Origin: UBA6168 sp041741095
GTDB lineage: Bacteria; Bacteroidota; Bacteroidia; Chitinophagales; Saprospiraceae
DNA: 64,000 nucleotides
Assembly: GCA_041741095.1 (NCBI GenBank)
Contig: JBGSKQ010000036.1
Coordinates: 13,893 to 77,892, forward strand
Reading direction: 5' to 3'
How positions within the stretch are numbered: position 1 is the first letter of the stretch; every line of letters begins with the position of its first letter. Under the pieces are notes generated by a model that saw only the letters and a program-made list of their open reading frames with translations, searched no databases and was not told the origin of the DNA. Below, one piece after another: positions 41,771 through 50,500 of the stretch. The translations under genes were made by a program, and so were the position numbers.

Positions 41771-43300
41771 TCATTTCGGCTTCACCCGCATCCCCATCCT
41801 GATTTCCACTTCCTGGCCCCTGAAGGCTTTGACCGATTGCTGGCCTTTTTCAAAGGTGGAAAAAGAAGCGACCAAGGCCAGTTTTTTTGCAGGCAAAACC
41901 TTGGCAAAACGGGTGGAGTCGAAGGTCGTGTAGGTGATTTGGGAAACACGTTCGGTGACGACGCCATCTGCACCTACCGTGGCGGAAGATACGACCTGTT
42001 TCTTTTCATCAAAAAGGGTATCCAAAGCCACGCCGTTTGCATCAAAAAAATACACCTGCGCATCTATGCCGAGCGGCATCCCGTTGTCGGCCACCATCTT
42101 GAATTCCACCTCCTCGGCCTCGTCAAAATCGCTGAAATCCACGTTGAAAGTATCCGTCACCGCAAAACCGGACGCCCTGCCATGTAGGGGCAGATCCACT
42201 TCCACTTGTATTTTATAAAAACTGCTATCGGTGATGAAACCCCTGAGACCAGAAACACTATCTGGGTTCATAATGGCGTCCACTTTATAATCGAGTGCGA
42301 TGGGGCGTGAGCCGAGCACATCTTCGATATTGGAATTTTCGGCATCAAAAACAAAGGTCATTTCCCTCGTTTCGCCCACGCTGTTGAGGTCGGGATAAGC
42401 GAAATCAATGCCTGTGTCATCAATAAAAGTGCTCTGCAATTTGATACGCTGCCCATCAGCGGTCAGGATGTCGAAGGTGTCAATGGACGAGCGGGTGGGC
42501 AGGCCAAAGGAATTGATGATATGGATTTTGATGACGGGGTTTTCAAAATAGACATCGCCCTGAATCCAGTTTTCAAAAAAATTGATGGAAATGCTGTCAC
42601 GCTTGCCCTTGTTGGTGAAGTTGCCGAGGTAGCCTTCTATGTAGGAAAAATCAATGTACTCATTGACCAGGGCGACCAAGGGCATTTCCACCACCTCGCC
42701 GTTTTTATTGCGTGCATCGTAGGAGACATACACCACTCCGTCGTCGGGTATGAGGTTGTAACCTTTGGTCTCAACAAATTCGGGCGGGAAGTAGGGAAAA
42801 GTCCCACCCACAGGGGAGGCAAATTTGGTCTGGATGGTAAGTGTGTCATTGCCTTTGACGGCTTGTAAGATTTTGACCGTCAGGAAAACGGAATCAGGAT
42901 AATCGGAAACAACGCCCAGGCGGACAATGCCCGCCCCATAGGTAGCAAAATCTACTTCCAACTGGCCGCTTTGCTCAAACGGCAGGGCATAATAAGTGCT
43001 TTCCAAGGGGATAATGGGCGGCAGTTTATTTTTAAATTCTGTAAAAAAATCTGCGGCTTGCTCGGTCAGCACGTCGCCCGTGTAGTGCAGGTGAATCACG
43101 CCATCCTGATCCACTTCTATCACCGTGTATTCGTCAAAGTTTTCCAACAACTCCTCGATGGAGGTTTTGGCCTTGAACAAGGGGAAGGCAAATTCGCCGC
43201 CATTGCTGACGATTTCGGCATCCTGGAGATCTTCCGATTTTTTACAGCCAAAGGCCAAAAAAAGGATAACAAGAAAAAATAAGGTCGTTGACCACTTCAT
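41771..43300 (-). CDS. Uncharacterised lipoprotein paired with the DUF5723-like barrel
   Basis: A 509-residue lipoprotein: MKWSTTLFFLVILFLAFGC-KK sets both the start at 43298-43300 and the anchor Cys at position 19. The body looks like all-beta domains with motifs such as TVIEVDQDGVIHLHYTGDV and TFDSTRFAKVLPAKKL. I cannot name the family. Its position right before a barrel protein gene suggests a surface complex of lipoprotein and barrel, but that is inference. The upstream region has a TAGTTTTG box (complement at 43360-43367) as a possible -7 element. Confidence 0.75.
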   Translation of the reverse strand: MKWSTTLFFLVILFLAFGCKKSEDLQDAEIVSNGGEFAFPLFKAKTSIEELLENFDEYTVIEVDQDGVIHLHYTGDVLTEQAADFFTEFKNKLPPIIPLESTYYALPFEQSGQLEVDFATYGAGIVRLGVVSDYPDSVFLTVKILQAVKGNDTLTIQTKFASPVGGTFPYFPPEFVETKGYNLIPDDGVVYVSYDARNKNGEVVEMPLVALVNEYIDFSYIEGYLGNFTNKGKRDSISINFFENWIQGDVYFENPVIKIHIINSFGLPTRSSIDTFDILTADGQRIKLQSTFIDDTGIDFAYPDLNSVGETREMTFVFDAENSNIEDVLGSRPIALDYKVDAIMNPDSVSGLRGFITDSSFYKIQVEVDLPLHGRASGFAVTDTFNVDFSDFDEAEEVEFKMVADNGMPLGIDAQVYFFDANGVALDTLFDEKKQVVSSATVGADGVVTERVSQITYTTFDSTRFAKVLPAKKLALVASFSTFEKGQQSVKAFRGQEVEIRMGMRVKPK

Positions 43301-43500
43301 CAGGCTTTGTTTTCTTTCGCCCCCCGCTTCAGTCCGGGAAACGTTTTTATAAATTTTAGCAAAACTAAAGACACCCCAGTTCAATTTTGCCAGTTTAGCA
43401 ATATGCAATACGTGCAGAAATTCATTCTGTGGGCTGCGTGGGGGCACTCATTGGTGGGTTTGTCAATTAGAAGTCAAAGAGAGGGAAATTGCACACGGGA

Positions 43501-43562
43501 ACGATGAATGATGAACGATGAACATTGCCCCCGTTCATCGTTCATCATTTATCGTTCATCGT
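43501..43562. repeat. RYGATGA heptamer hairpin abutting the beta-CASP gene stop
   Basis: ACGATGA, ATGATGA, ACGATGA at 43501-43521 face TCATCGT, TCATCAT, TTATCGT, TCATCGT at 43535-43562. The arms pair around a loop of about 12 bases. The last base of the array is the first base of the beta-CASP stop codon. Confidence 0.85.
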
Positions 43563-44965
43563 TAAAATACGTTGTACTCTTGGCCCAGCGTCGGAATTTC
43601 GATTTTATGAAAACCTCGTTGGCCGAGAAACGACTTTAGCGATTCCTGCCGTTCGATTTCGCCATGTACCAAGAACAATTTTTTGACCGAATTAGATTGG
43701 TTGGCCACAAAATCGGCAATTTCAGAGCGGTCGGCGTGAGCGGAGAACGAGTCCATGATTTCTACGTCGCAGTTGACTGGTTTTGTTTCCCCAAACAACC
43801 TAAGTTCCCTTGCGCCGCTCCGCAAGGCACCGCCCGGCGTTTCTGGCGAACAATAGCCCACAATCAACACCGTATTGCGTGGGTTGGAGATATTGTTGAA
43901 CAAATGGTGCTTCACCCTGCCCGCATTGGCCATGCCCGATGCGCTGATAATAATGCAGGGTTCCTTGGAATTGTTCAGTCGTTTCGATTGCTCCACCTCC
44001 TTTATATAAGTTAAATTGTTGAAACCGAATGGGTTGTTGTCCTTCAGGATGTAAGTGGCCAGTTCCGAATCGTAGCACTCCGGGTGCGAGCCGAAAATGA
44101 GCGTGGCGTTCACCGCCAAGGGGCTGTCCACGTAAACTGGCACTCTGGGCAGCTTGCCCGCACTCTCTAATTTGTCCATGATATACACGATTTCCTGCGT
44201 ACGGCCCACGCTGAAGGCAGGGATGATGAGCTTGCCTTTTTTCTCCAAACAAGTATGCTTGATAATGCGCAAGAGGTGGTCGGTTTCCTCCGGGGCGCTT
44301 TCGTGTTCCTTGTCGCCGTAGGTGCTTTCGCAGATGAGGTAGTCCATTTTGTCCATCTGCTGTGGGTCACGCAAGATGGGGCGGTTGGGCCTGCCAATGT
44401 CGCCGGTGAAGCCAAGGTGGATGGTTTCGCTGTTTTTTTCCGCAATTTTTAAAGCGACGGTCGCACTGCCCAGGATGTGCCCCGCATCTTTGAACACCAG
44501 TTCCACGCCCGGGTAAATTTCCACGCTTTTGTTGTAGCCATAGGAGATGAATTTGTTCATGGTATGTTTCACGTCCTTGGAGTCGTACAGCGGCTCCCTT
44601 TGCTTGCCTGTTTTTTTGCCCCGGTGCTTGTTGTAGTATTCGGCGTCCCGCTCCTGAATGAGGGCGCTGTCCAGCAGCATGATGGAACAAAGGCTCAGGG
44701 TGGCATGGGTGCAGTGAATGGGGCCTTCGTAACCGTCCCTCACCAGCTTGGGCAGGCGCCCGCAGTGGTCAATGTGGGCATGGGACAGCACCACGCAGCC
44801 GATGTCTTTTGGGTCAAACTGCCAAGTTTCATTGAAGTCCTCCATTTTTTCGCTGTTGCCCTGGTACATGCCGCAGTCCAGCAAAATCTTGAAACCATCG
44901 TTCAGGGTGATGAGGTGGGCGCTACCGGTCACTTCACGGGCCGCCCCGCAGAATTTGATTTTCAT
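43562..44965 (-). CDS. Beta-CASP metallo-beta-lactamase RNase
   Basis: The 467-residue protein has the metallo-beta-lactamase core with H62, H64, D66 and H67 in LSHAHIDHCGRLP, further ligands in KDAGHILGSATV and LGFTGDIGRP, and the beta-CASP cap region (ESTYGDKEHES, PAFSVGRTQEIVYIMD, IIISASGMANAGRVKHHL, MDSFSAHADRSE). It belongs to the Ysh1/CPSF-73-like group of RNA-processing enzymes. The sequence is complete. It is a single gene; the heptamer hairpin directly after the stop could serve as its terminator. In its 80-base upstream part the CCTCTCATTTCTCTC duplication occurs. Confidence 0.92.
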   Translation of the reverse strand: MKIKFCGAAREVTGSAHLITLNDGFKILLDCGMYQGNSEKMEDFNETWQFDPKDIGCVVLSHAHIDHCGRLPKLVRDGYEGPIHCTHATLSLCSIMLLDSALIQERDAEYYNKHRGKKTGKQREPLYDSKDVKHTMNKFISYGYNKSVEIYPGVELVFKDAGHILGSATVALKIAEKNSETIHLGFTGDIGRPNRPILRDPQQMDKMDYLICESTYGDKEHESAPEETDHLLRIIKHTCLEKKGKLIIPAFSVGRTQEIVYIMDKLESAGKLPRVPVYVDSPLAVNATLIFGSHPECYDSELATYILKDNNPFGFNNLTYIKEVEQSKRLNNSKEPCIIISASGMANAGRVKHHLFNNISNPRNTVLIVGYCSPETPGGALRSGARELRLFGETKPVNCDVEIMDSFSAHADRSEIADFVANQSNSVKKLFLVHGEIERQESLKSFLGQRGFHKIEIPTLGQEYNVF

Positions 44966-45034
44966 CTAAAAAGTGTTTGAGTTTTCTCAGGATTCACCTT
45001 AACAGGCTGAAAGAAACCAGAATAAACCAATGCC

Positions 45035-45068
45035 CCTCTCATTTCTCTCTTCCTCTCATTTCTCTCAT
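45035..45068. repeat. Tandem 17-mer CCTCTCATTTCTCTC duplication
   Basis: Two near-identical 17-base units (45035-45051 and 45052-45068) lie upstream of the beta-CASP gene. They begin the 670-base stretch 44966-45636, which has no intact gene and holds the remnants at 45315-45514. Confidence 0.65.
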
Positions 45069-45314
45069 ACTCTAAAGTAAGAGCGGCAAGTTACAAAAGG
45101 CAGGCACATAAAAAAAGCAAGCCTGCATCGGGCGATCCAGGCTTACGGCGTTAGCGACATTGGGTAGTAAAGGCGGGAATAAAAATGAATAAAGTCAGCA
45201 ACAAAATGATGGGGCAAAGATTGGGCGGCAAGGTTAAGCCGGGTTGAAGGGGGGATTAAGGAATGATTAAATTGAGGGGGGAGTAATCGCTGCAAGTTAA
45301 AAGCAAACGATGAA

Positions 45315-45458
45315 ATGCAGGAGCGCATGGAACTACTGCTGGAAAAATCCAAGGCAAATAAGCTAACCATTGATGAGAAGGATGAACTCGACCATTACAT
45401 CGTCTTAGAATGGCTGGGACGGTTGGCAAAAATTCGAGCATACCAACCTGAAGCATGA
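45315..45458 (+). pseudogene. Remnant of a small antitoxin-like gene
   Basis: A 47-codon frame (MQERMELLLEKSKANKLTID and on, including DELDHYIVLEWLGRLAKIRA) looks like the C-terminal half of small proteins that precede HNH-type nuclease genes. The frame is open back to about 45276 but no start or N-terminal part is present. It overlaps the next frame by the ATGA junction typical of such pairs. I consider it a truncated gene. Confidence 0.55.
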
Positions 45459-45514
45459 GCGTTTACATTCCAGATAGTATCATCGAATGGCGGGGGTTGT
45501 TGGAAAAGGGATAG
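45455..45514 (+). pseudogene. Remnant of an HNH endonuclease gene start
   Basis: ATG at 45455 overlaps the previous stop (ATGA). The 19 codons MSVYIPDSIIEWRGLLEKG resemble the opening MSVYIP of small HNH nucleases, then end in TAG. The rest of the nuclease is missing. Confidence 0.5.
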
Positions 45515-45636
45515 GATTTTTGAAATGATGTTTCGCCTTGGGAGGAGAAGTTTTTGAATGAGGGACGTTAGTAGAAAAAAAAATCCCGAATTGAAAGCTC
45601 GTAAAAGTGTTTTAACTTGCGTCAAAAGAAAAATTT

Positions 45637-45860
45637 ATGCAGACTGTTAAACAGCCATTGACTAACGCACAGCTCGAAATTCTCAAAGCTTTTTCGCACA
45701 ATCTCGATGAAAAGGACTTGAAGGATTTGAGGAAAGCGTTGGCTGATTTTTTTTTGCCGAAAAAGCTATTGACGAGGCGAACATGGCCTGGGATGAAAAA
45801 GGTTGGACAGATAAGGATGTTGATCGGCTGCTAAATACCAAACTCTGTAAATGCTGTTAA
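45637..45860 (+). pseudogene. Frameshifted small protein gene (poly-T slip)
   Basis: The frame begins MQTVKQPLTNAQLEILKAFS and is well formed up to LRKALADFF. There, a run of nine T at 45747-45755 shifts it into a nonsense tail ending at 45834. Removing one T restores AEKAIDEANMAWDEKGWTDK and on to a stop at 45858-45860. The restored protein (about 74 residues) resembles the small acidic proteins that I recall preceding PIN-type toxins in Bacteroidota; this is unconfirmed and no PIN gene follows. The shift may be decay, an assembly error or a phase switch. Confidence 0.65.
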
Positions 45861-45907
45861 TAAGTCAGATGGAAAAAGTCGTTCTATATACCAAATATTG
45901 AAAAATA

Positions 45908-46738
45908 ATGGGCAAATCTATCCTACTCCTTATTTACCTCCTTTTTATCCACCATTTTACCGTTGCACAAGATGCTACTACTTCCGACAAGCCAAAAAAA
46001 AACGAACCCAAAAAGGAATACAAAACCATCATCGGCTTCTTTTACGGGCCAGCCCTCACCAAAACAGATTTCCCTGAAAAGAGTTCTTTGTTCCTTAATG
46101 ACTTTTACGAAACTGCAAAACCAAGCTTGCCTTTATGGGGAAAGGTAATAGGGCTTGAAATCTTAAGAAGCATCTCAAAAAAGAACAGCATATCGCTGTT
46201 CATAAGGCATACCACTAAAGGGCAAAAATCCCCGCATTATTACAATTTTTATGGCAAAACAGACACTTCGGATTATTCGCCAGGGTATGGTGGCGGTTCT
46301 TACGAAATAAAACTTATTACTAATGAAATAGGTTTGCGGTACGGAAGGCAGGTATTTAACAACAAATTTTTAACTACTACTTTACTGCCTGGGCTTTCAT
46401 TAGACTTTTTCAACAAAATGACGGTGCAGGATTATATCATAGAAAAAAATACCGGATTAAAACGGCCAGGATGCTGTACCGCTTTTTTTTATGGTGAAGG
46501 TGAAAGTTATTTCAATCGATCCTATAACAATTTAAAAAAAATGAATGCAAGGATTGGGCTTCTCCTCGCAGTACGCTTTGACTTCAAAATGTCAGAACGG
46601 CTGTTTTTTGCTGTAAAACCTGAGATTGAATATTTAACAAGTTCATTAATTAGTAAGACTAAGAAAAACAGAACTTATATCCCTCATGGCTCTATTTTTT
46701 TGCTAAATGCTCAATTTGAAATTGGGTTTAAGATTTAA
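45908..46738 (+). CDS. Secreted beta-barrel-like protein, AT-rich, function unknown
   Basis: The 276-residue protein has a signal peptide (MGKSILLLIYLLFIHHFTVAQ) followed by a Lys/Pro-rich linker. The remainder has many aromatic and alternating residues typical of an outer-membrane barrel (NEIGLRYGRQVFNNKFLTTT, RIGLLLAVRFDFKMSERLFF, FLLNAQFEIGFKI with C-terminal aromatic strand). I do not recognise a family. It is followed 51 bases later by a second, smaller barrel-like gene on the same strand. Both are AT-rich and lie next to decayed genes, so they may be accessory DNA. Confidence 0.7.
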   Translation: MGKSILLLIYLLFIHHFTVAQDATTSDKPKKNEPKKEYKTIIGFFYGPALTKTDFPEKSSLFLNDFYETAKPSLPLWGKVIGLEILRSISKKNSISLFIRHTTKGQKSPHYYNFYGKTDTSDYSPGYGGGSYEIKLITNEIGLRYGRQVFNNKFLTTTLLPGLSLDFFNKMTVQDYIIEKNTGLKRPGCCTAFFYGEGESYFNRSYNNLKKMNARIGLLLAVRFDFKMSERLFFAVKPEIEYLTSSLISKTKKNRTYIPHGSIFLLNAQFEIGFKI

Positions 46739-46789
46739 GTCGGTAAGGCTGAGACCGATGCAAAACAATAAAAACAAGGCATTATAATT

Positions 46790-47437
46790 ATGGGAAAATA
46801 TCTAATGAAATATGCGCTCTTGGTGATGTTTTTATGTTTTTCGCTCAGATCGTTTTCACAGATCCAATCCAATACTAGGTTGGGCATAGGTGTATCCTAC
46901 AGCAAGTTGGGCTTCGAAGAATTTAAATCATTGACAAATGCCCTTCCTAGTTTTTCGGCCACAGTGGGTGTTGGTATCCCCAATTTCCTAAAGGGGACAT
47001 TTCACACTGAAATTCAGGCCATTAGAAATGGTTACAAGTATAAAATACTACATTATTTTGAAGAGGATAAAATACGGGCTTCCATGTCCATTATTTATCT
47101 AAAAGCCTCTTCCCTTTATGAACGAAGCTTGGTTTTTTCAAAAAAAAGGAAAGGAAAGAAGGTTTTGAGCCTATTTTTAGGTCCTTATTTTTCCTATAAT
47201 ATCGGCTCTAATTGGAAATACAATGGTGATAAAATTGACGAACAAAATATCAAGAAAATTGATGCAGGTGCTACGGTTGGGCTTAAATTGAAAATGCCTT
47301 ACTCCCGAAAAAATCATTTAGGCTTTGATCTGAGATATTCGCATGGTTTTGCCAATATGTTGAATCACCCATTTAACGTAGGCAGGTTGAGGGTTTTTGA
47401 ACTGGGGGTTCTGTACGAAATGCCGATGGGAAAATAG
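46790..47437 (+). CDS. Small outer-membrane barrel-like protein (PorT-like)
   Basis: A 215-residue protein with a signal peptide (KYALLVMFLCFSLRSFSQ) and a beta-strand pattern (TRLGIGVSYSKLGFEEF, ATVGLKLKMPYSRKNHLGF, RVFELGVLYEMPMGK), typical of small PorT-type barrels. The start could be 46790 or the ATG five codons later. It pairs with the preceding gene: same strand, same composition, both barrel-like, and perhaps one transcript. The function is unknown. Confidence 0.7.
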   Translation: MGKYLMKYALLVMFLCFSLRSFSQIQSNTRLGIGVSYSKLGFEEFKSLTNALPSFSATVGVGIPNFLKGTFHTEIQAIRNGYKYKILHYFEEDKIRASMSIIYLKASSLYERSLVFSKKRKGKKVLSLFLGPYFSYNIGSNWKYNGDKIDEQNIKKIDAGATVGLKLKMPYSRKNHLGFDLRYSHGFANMLNHPFNVGRLRVFELGVLYEMPMGK

Positions 47438-47559
47438 CCTTGACACTATATAGGTGTTCTTTCCACACGCTAACAATGCTCAAGGTAAATGAATCGTTTT
47501 CCCAGACCACCCAATTTAAATCCCTGCCTGCTGGGCAGGGTCATTCCAAAAATCGTAAA

Positions 47560-50500
47560 TCAAAACACCGCCCCCACCTGCGCCCTCCCCACATGCACCA
47601 ATTTCGCATCCCCTGTCTTCCTGCCCTCGTAACTAATGCCAATGCGGATATTCTTCGCCACCTGCCGATCCAGCGTGATGTTCCAGAGGTAGTTTTTGCC
47701 ATTTTGCAGGCCCTGTAAAAAGGCAAAACCGACGGGCGAATTGGCCTGTCCATCGAAGTTGATGTTGACAAAAGAAAACTCCGAGCGGATGGACGTGGTG
47801 GCGCTTTGGTTGTAGGCCATTTCCCATTTCAGGTCGTGGGTCGTGGCCTTTTCGTCTGCCGTGCCGAGTTCGTTTTTGGCTTTTTTGAAACGCCAGGTGA
47901 CGCCCGTGCGGAATTTATTGGAAGGCTGCACGGTCAACTGCGGCTCTGTTTCAAAAGAGCGGATGCGGTAGCGCTTGTTTTCAAATTGCTCGGAATCCTG
48001 CCCGTCGTCGCCCAAAGTGAAAGCACTTTGAAAACTCAGCCATTTGGTCACGTTCCAGCGGGTTTTGAAAAACTGCTGCTGTAAGCGGCGGCTCTCGAAT
48101 CCTGTGGTTTGCACCAGCTTGTTCTGGTTGTCCGACATGCCCAGTTGGAAGTCGTATTTTGGGTCGGAGCGGTTGAAAAACAAGGTGTTATAAACGGTCG
48201 AGCGGGTGGAGACCAGCGCCGTGTCCTCAACATCCAACTGAAAGGGGTTCCAGGGGCTGACGCCGTCCGCCTCCCGCACCTTGCGGTTAATTTGCAGGGA
48301 ACTTTGGGTGGAAAATTTTGACAAAAACTTTTTGAAACCAAGTGCATTGAACCAGACGGCCTTCGGCTCCAGGCGCAGACTCTGGTTGAAGGTCACATTG
48401 TTTGTCCTTATAAATTCATCCGTGAAAACTGTCACCCGCAGCGCATTGGCCAAATCCTGGAATGGGGCGATTTCCACCTCGTCCAATTGCACCTTGCCGT
48501 CGCCGTTGCGGTCGGTCCATTGGTGGGTGCCCTCGCCCGCTGGCACTTGCAGGTAGGTAAACTCGACTTTGCGCTCCTGCCCGGAACCGATTTCGTAGCT
48601 GGTGGCACTTTGCACCACGCCCCGCAACAGGTTCAGCGTGTAGTCCAGCCTGCCGAGGTAAGTGTCGGAGGGGTCAAGGTTAGTAAGCGAAGTGTCCCGA
48701 ATAGCCAGTTGCCGCCAGGTAAAATTCCAGCCGAGGCGGGAGTTGCGGCTTTGCTGCCAATTGCCGTTCAGGTTCAGTTCGTCGGCGAGGGTAGAGGCGG
48801 AAAAATCGCTGCCATCGGGCGCATAATCATAGCGGCGCAAGTAGTTGGTGTTGAAATTAAAGACCTCGCTTTCGGGCGTTTCAAGGTAGATTTTCATCAA
48901 ATCATAATAAAAACTGGCCCTGTTCAGCGTGTCGGGTTCGCCGTTTTGAGGGCTTTTGGTAAAACGGCTGTTCCGCTCCCTTTCACCATAAACGCCTATG
49001 CGCCAATACTTTGTGCCGAGGCTATCCCTCAAAAACGGAACCGCCACATTGGCTTTCGGGCGGAAAAAGCGGCTATTTTCGCTCAAGCTATTGGTGGTCA
49101 AATAGTCGCCCTGCACCCAGATGTCGTAGCCGTTTTTCAAAAAAGCATATCGCCCAAAATGCCGCTGCCCGGTATAGACCGTGTCCCGCAGGAAAGTGCC
49201 ATAGCGATACTCCAAACTGCCAGTTTTCGGCGAGCGCAGCACGAAGCCCGCATTGGCCAAATGCTCGTCGGTCAGGCGGCGGTTCACGGCCACGTCGTTG
49301 GCCCCCGTGTTGGTGTTCCAGTCACGGGTAAATTCGGCAGGCCGATAGGGGTTCAGTTCCTTGAATTTTTGTTGGGCAAATTCATAATTGGCTTCGGTTT
49401 CGAGCCTCCAAGCGCCGCCCCTGACCCCTGAAGGGGGAGCACTCCGGGAGAGGCTATCCTTGGGATTTCCCAGTGTGGGTTCCCCTTTAGGGGTCAGGGG
49501 CCGGGTCAGGGGCAACTCAAACACCTGCCGCAGCCCCAGCGTCGCCGCATAGCCCCAATTATCGCTGTCGCTGATGTCGGAGAGGCGGTTTTGGTCAAAA
49601 TTGCTCAGGCCAATTTCCGCCCGCACTTTCGTATTTTTTTTGGGCAACCAATCTCCTCCAACTGTGTATAATTGTTGGCGATTCGGCGCTACGAGCCTGC
49701 GCACGGGTTCGTACTCGCCGTTGGGCAACCCAGTCACCAGATCGGGCGGCACCCATCGAAAAACTCGGCCATTTGCGGGCGTCTCCGTGTCCAGCACATA
49801 GTTGCCGTTCCCCAGCCCGACGAGGGAAAATCCAGCCGAGTATTTTGCCAATTCCTGATCAATGCTATAAACCAAAACATCGGGGTATAAAATGCCATCC
49901 ACTATCGTGTCCCGCAGTTCGTACAGCACCCGAAAGGCGCTGAATTCCTCAACGGTATCAATGGCACTCACCACGGCGTCGAGCGAGCTGTCGCCCGCCA
50001 TACGCAGGGCCTCTATTTCCAATTGCGAAAAATCCTCGTCAATGGGCTGCTTGCTGTCCTGCTCGGAGTAGGTGTTGAGGTAAAGGCGCAGTTTTTCGCT
50101 TTGGTACTCCGTATTAATTGCATAGAGCGAGCGGGTGTAATCCTGCACATTGTAGTCAAATTCCACCACGATACGGCTGTCCTTCGTCACCAGTCGGCGG
50201 TTGGTGAAGGTGATATGCCCTGCGTTGTAGTCAATCACATAGTCCGCATCCAGGCCCCGCTGCAAGATTTGCCCATCAAAAAATACCTTCTCCGTGCCAG
50301 CCAGCACGATGATAAAACGCTCGCCCTCAGCGCCTTCGAGGCGGTACGGCCCCTGGTTGCCCTCCTGCGCCATGATGGTATTTCGGGCAAATTTTCCCCT
50401 TGCAATGGCCACGCTACCCTGGGTTAAGAGTTTTGAGTTGCTGACTGCCGACTGCCGACTACCGACTGAAGACTGAGGACTGAGGACTGAGGACTGTGGA

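Noticed and set aside
48487..49431. A 314-codon frame opposite the giant barrel gene
   Set aside because: Antisense shadow; no start context or domains.
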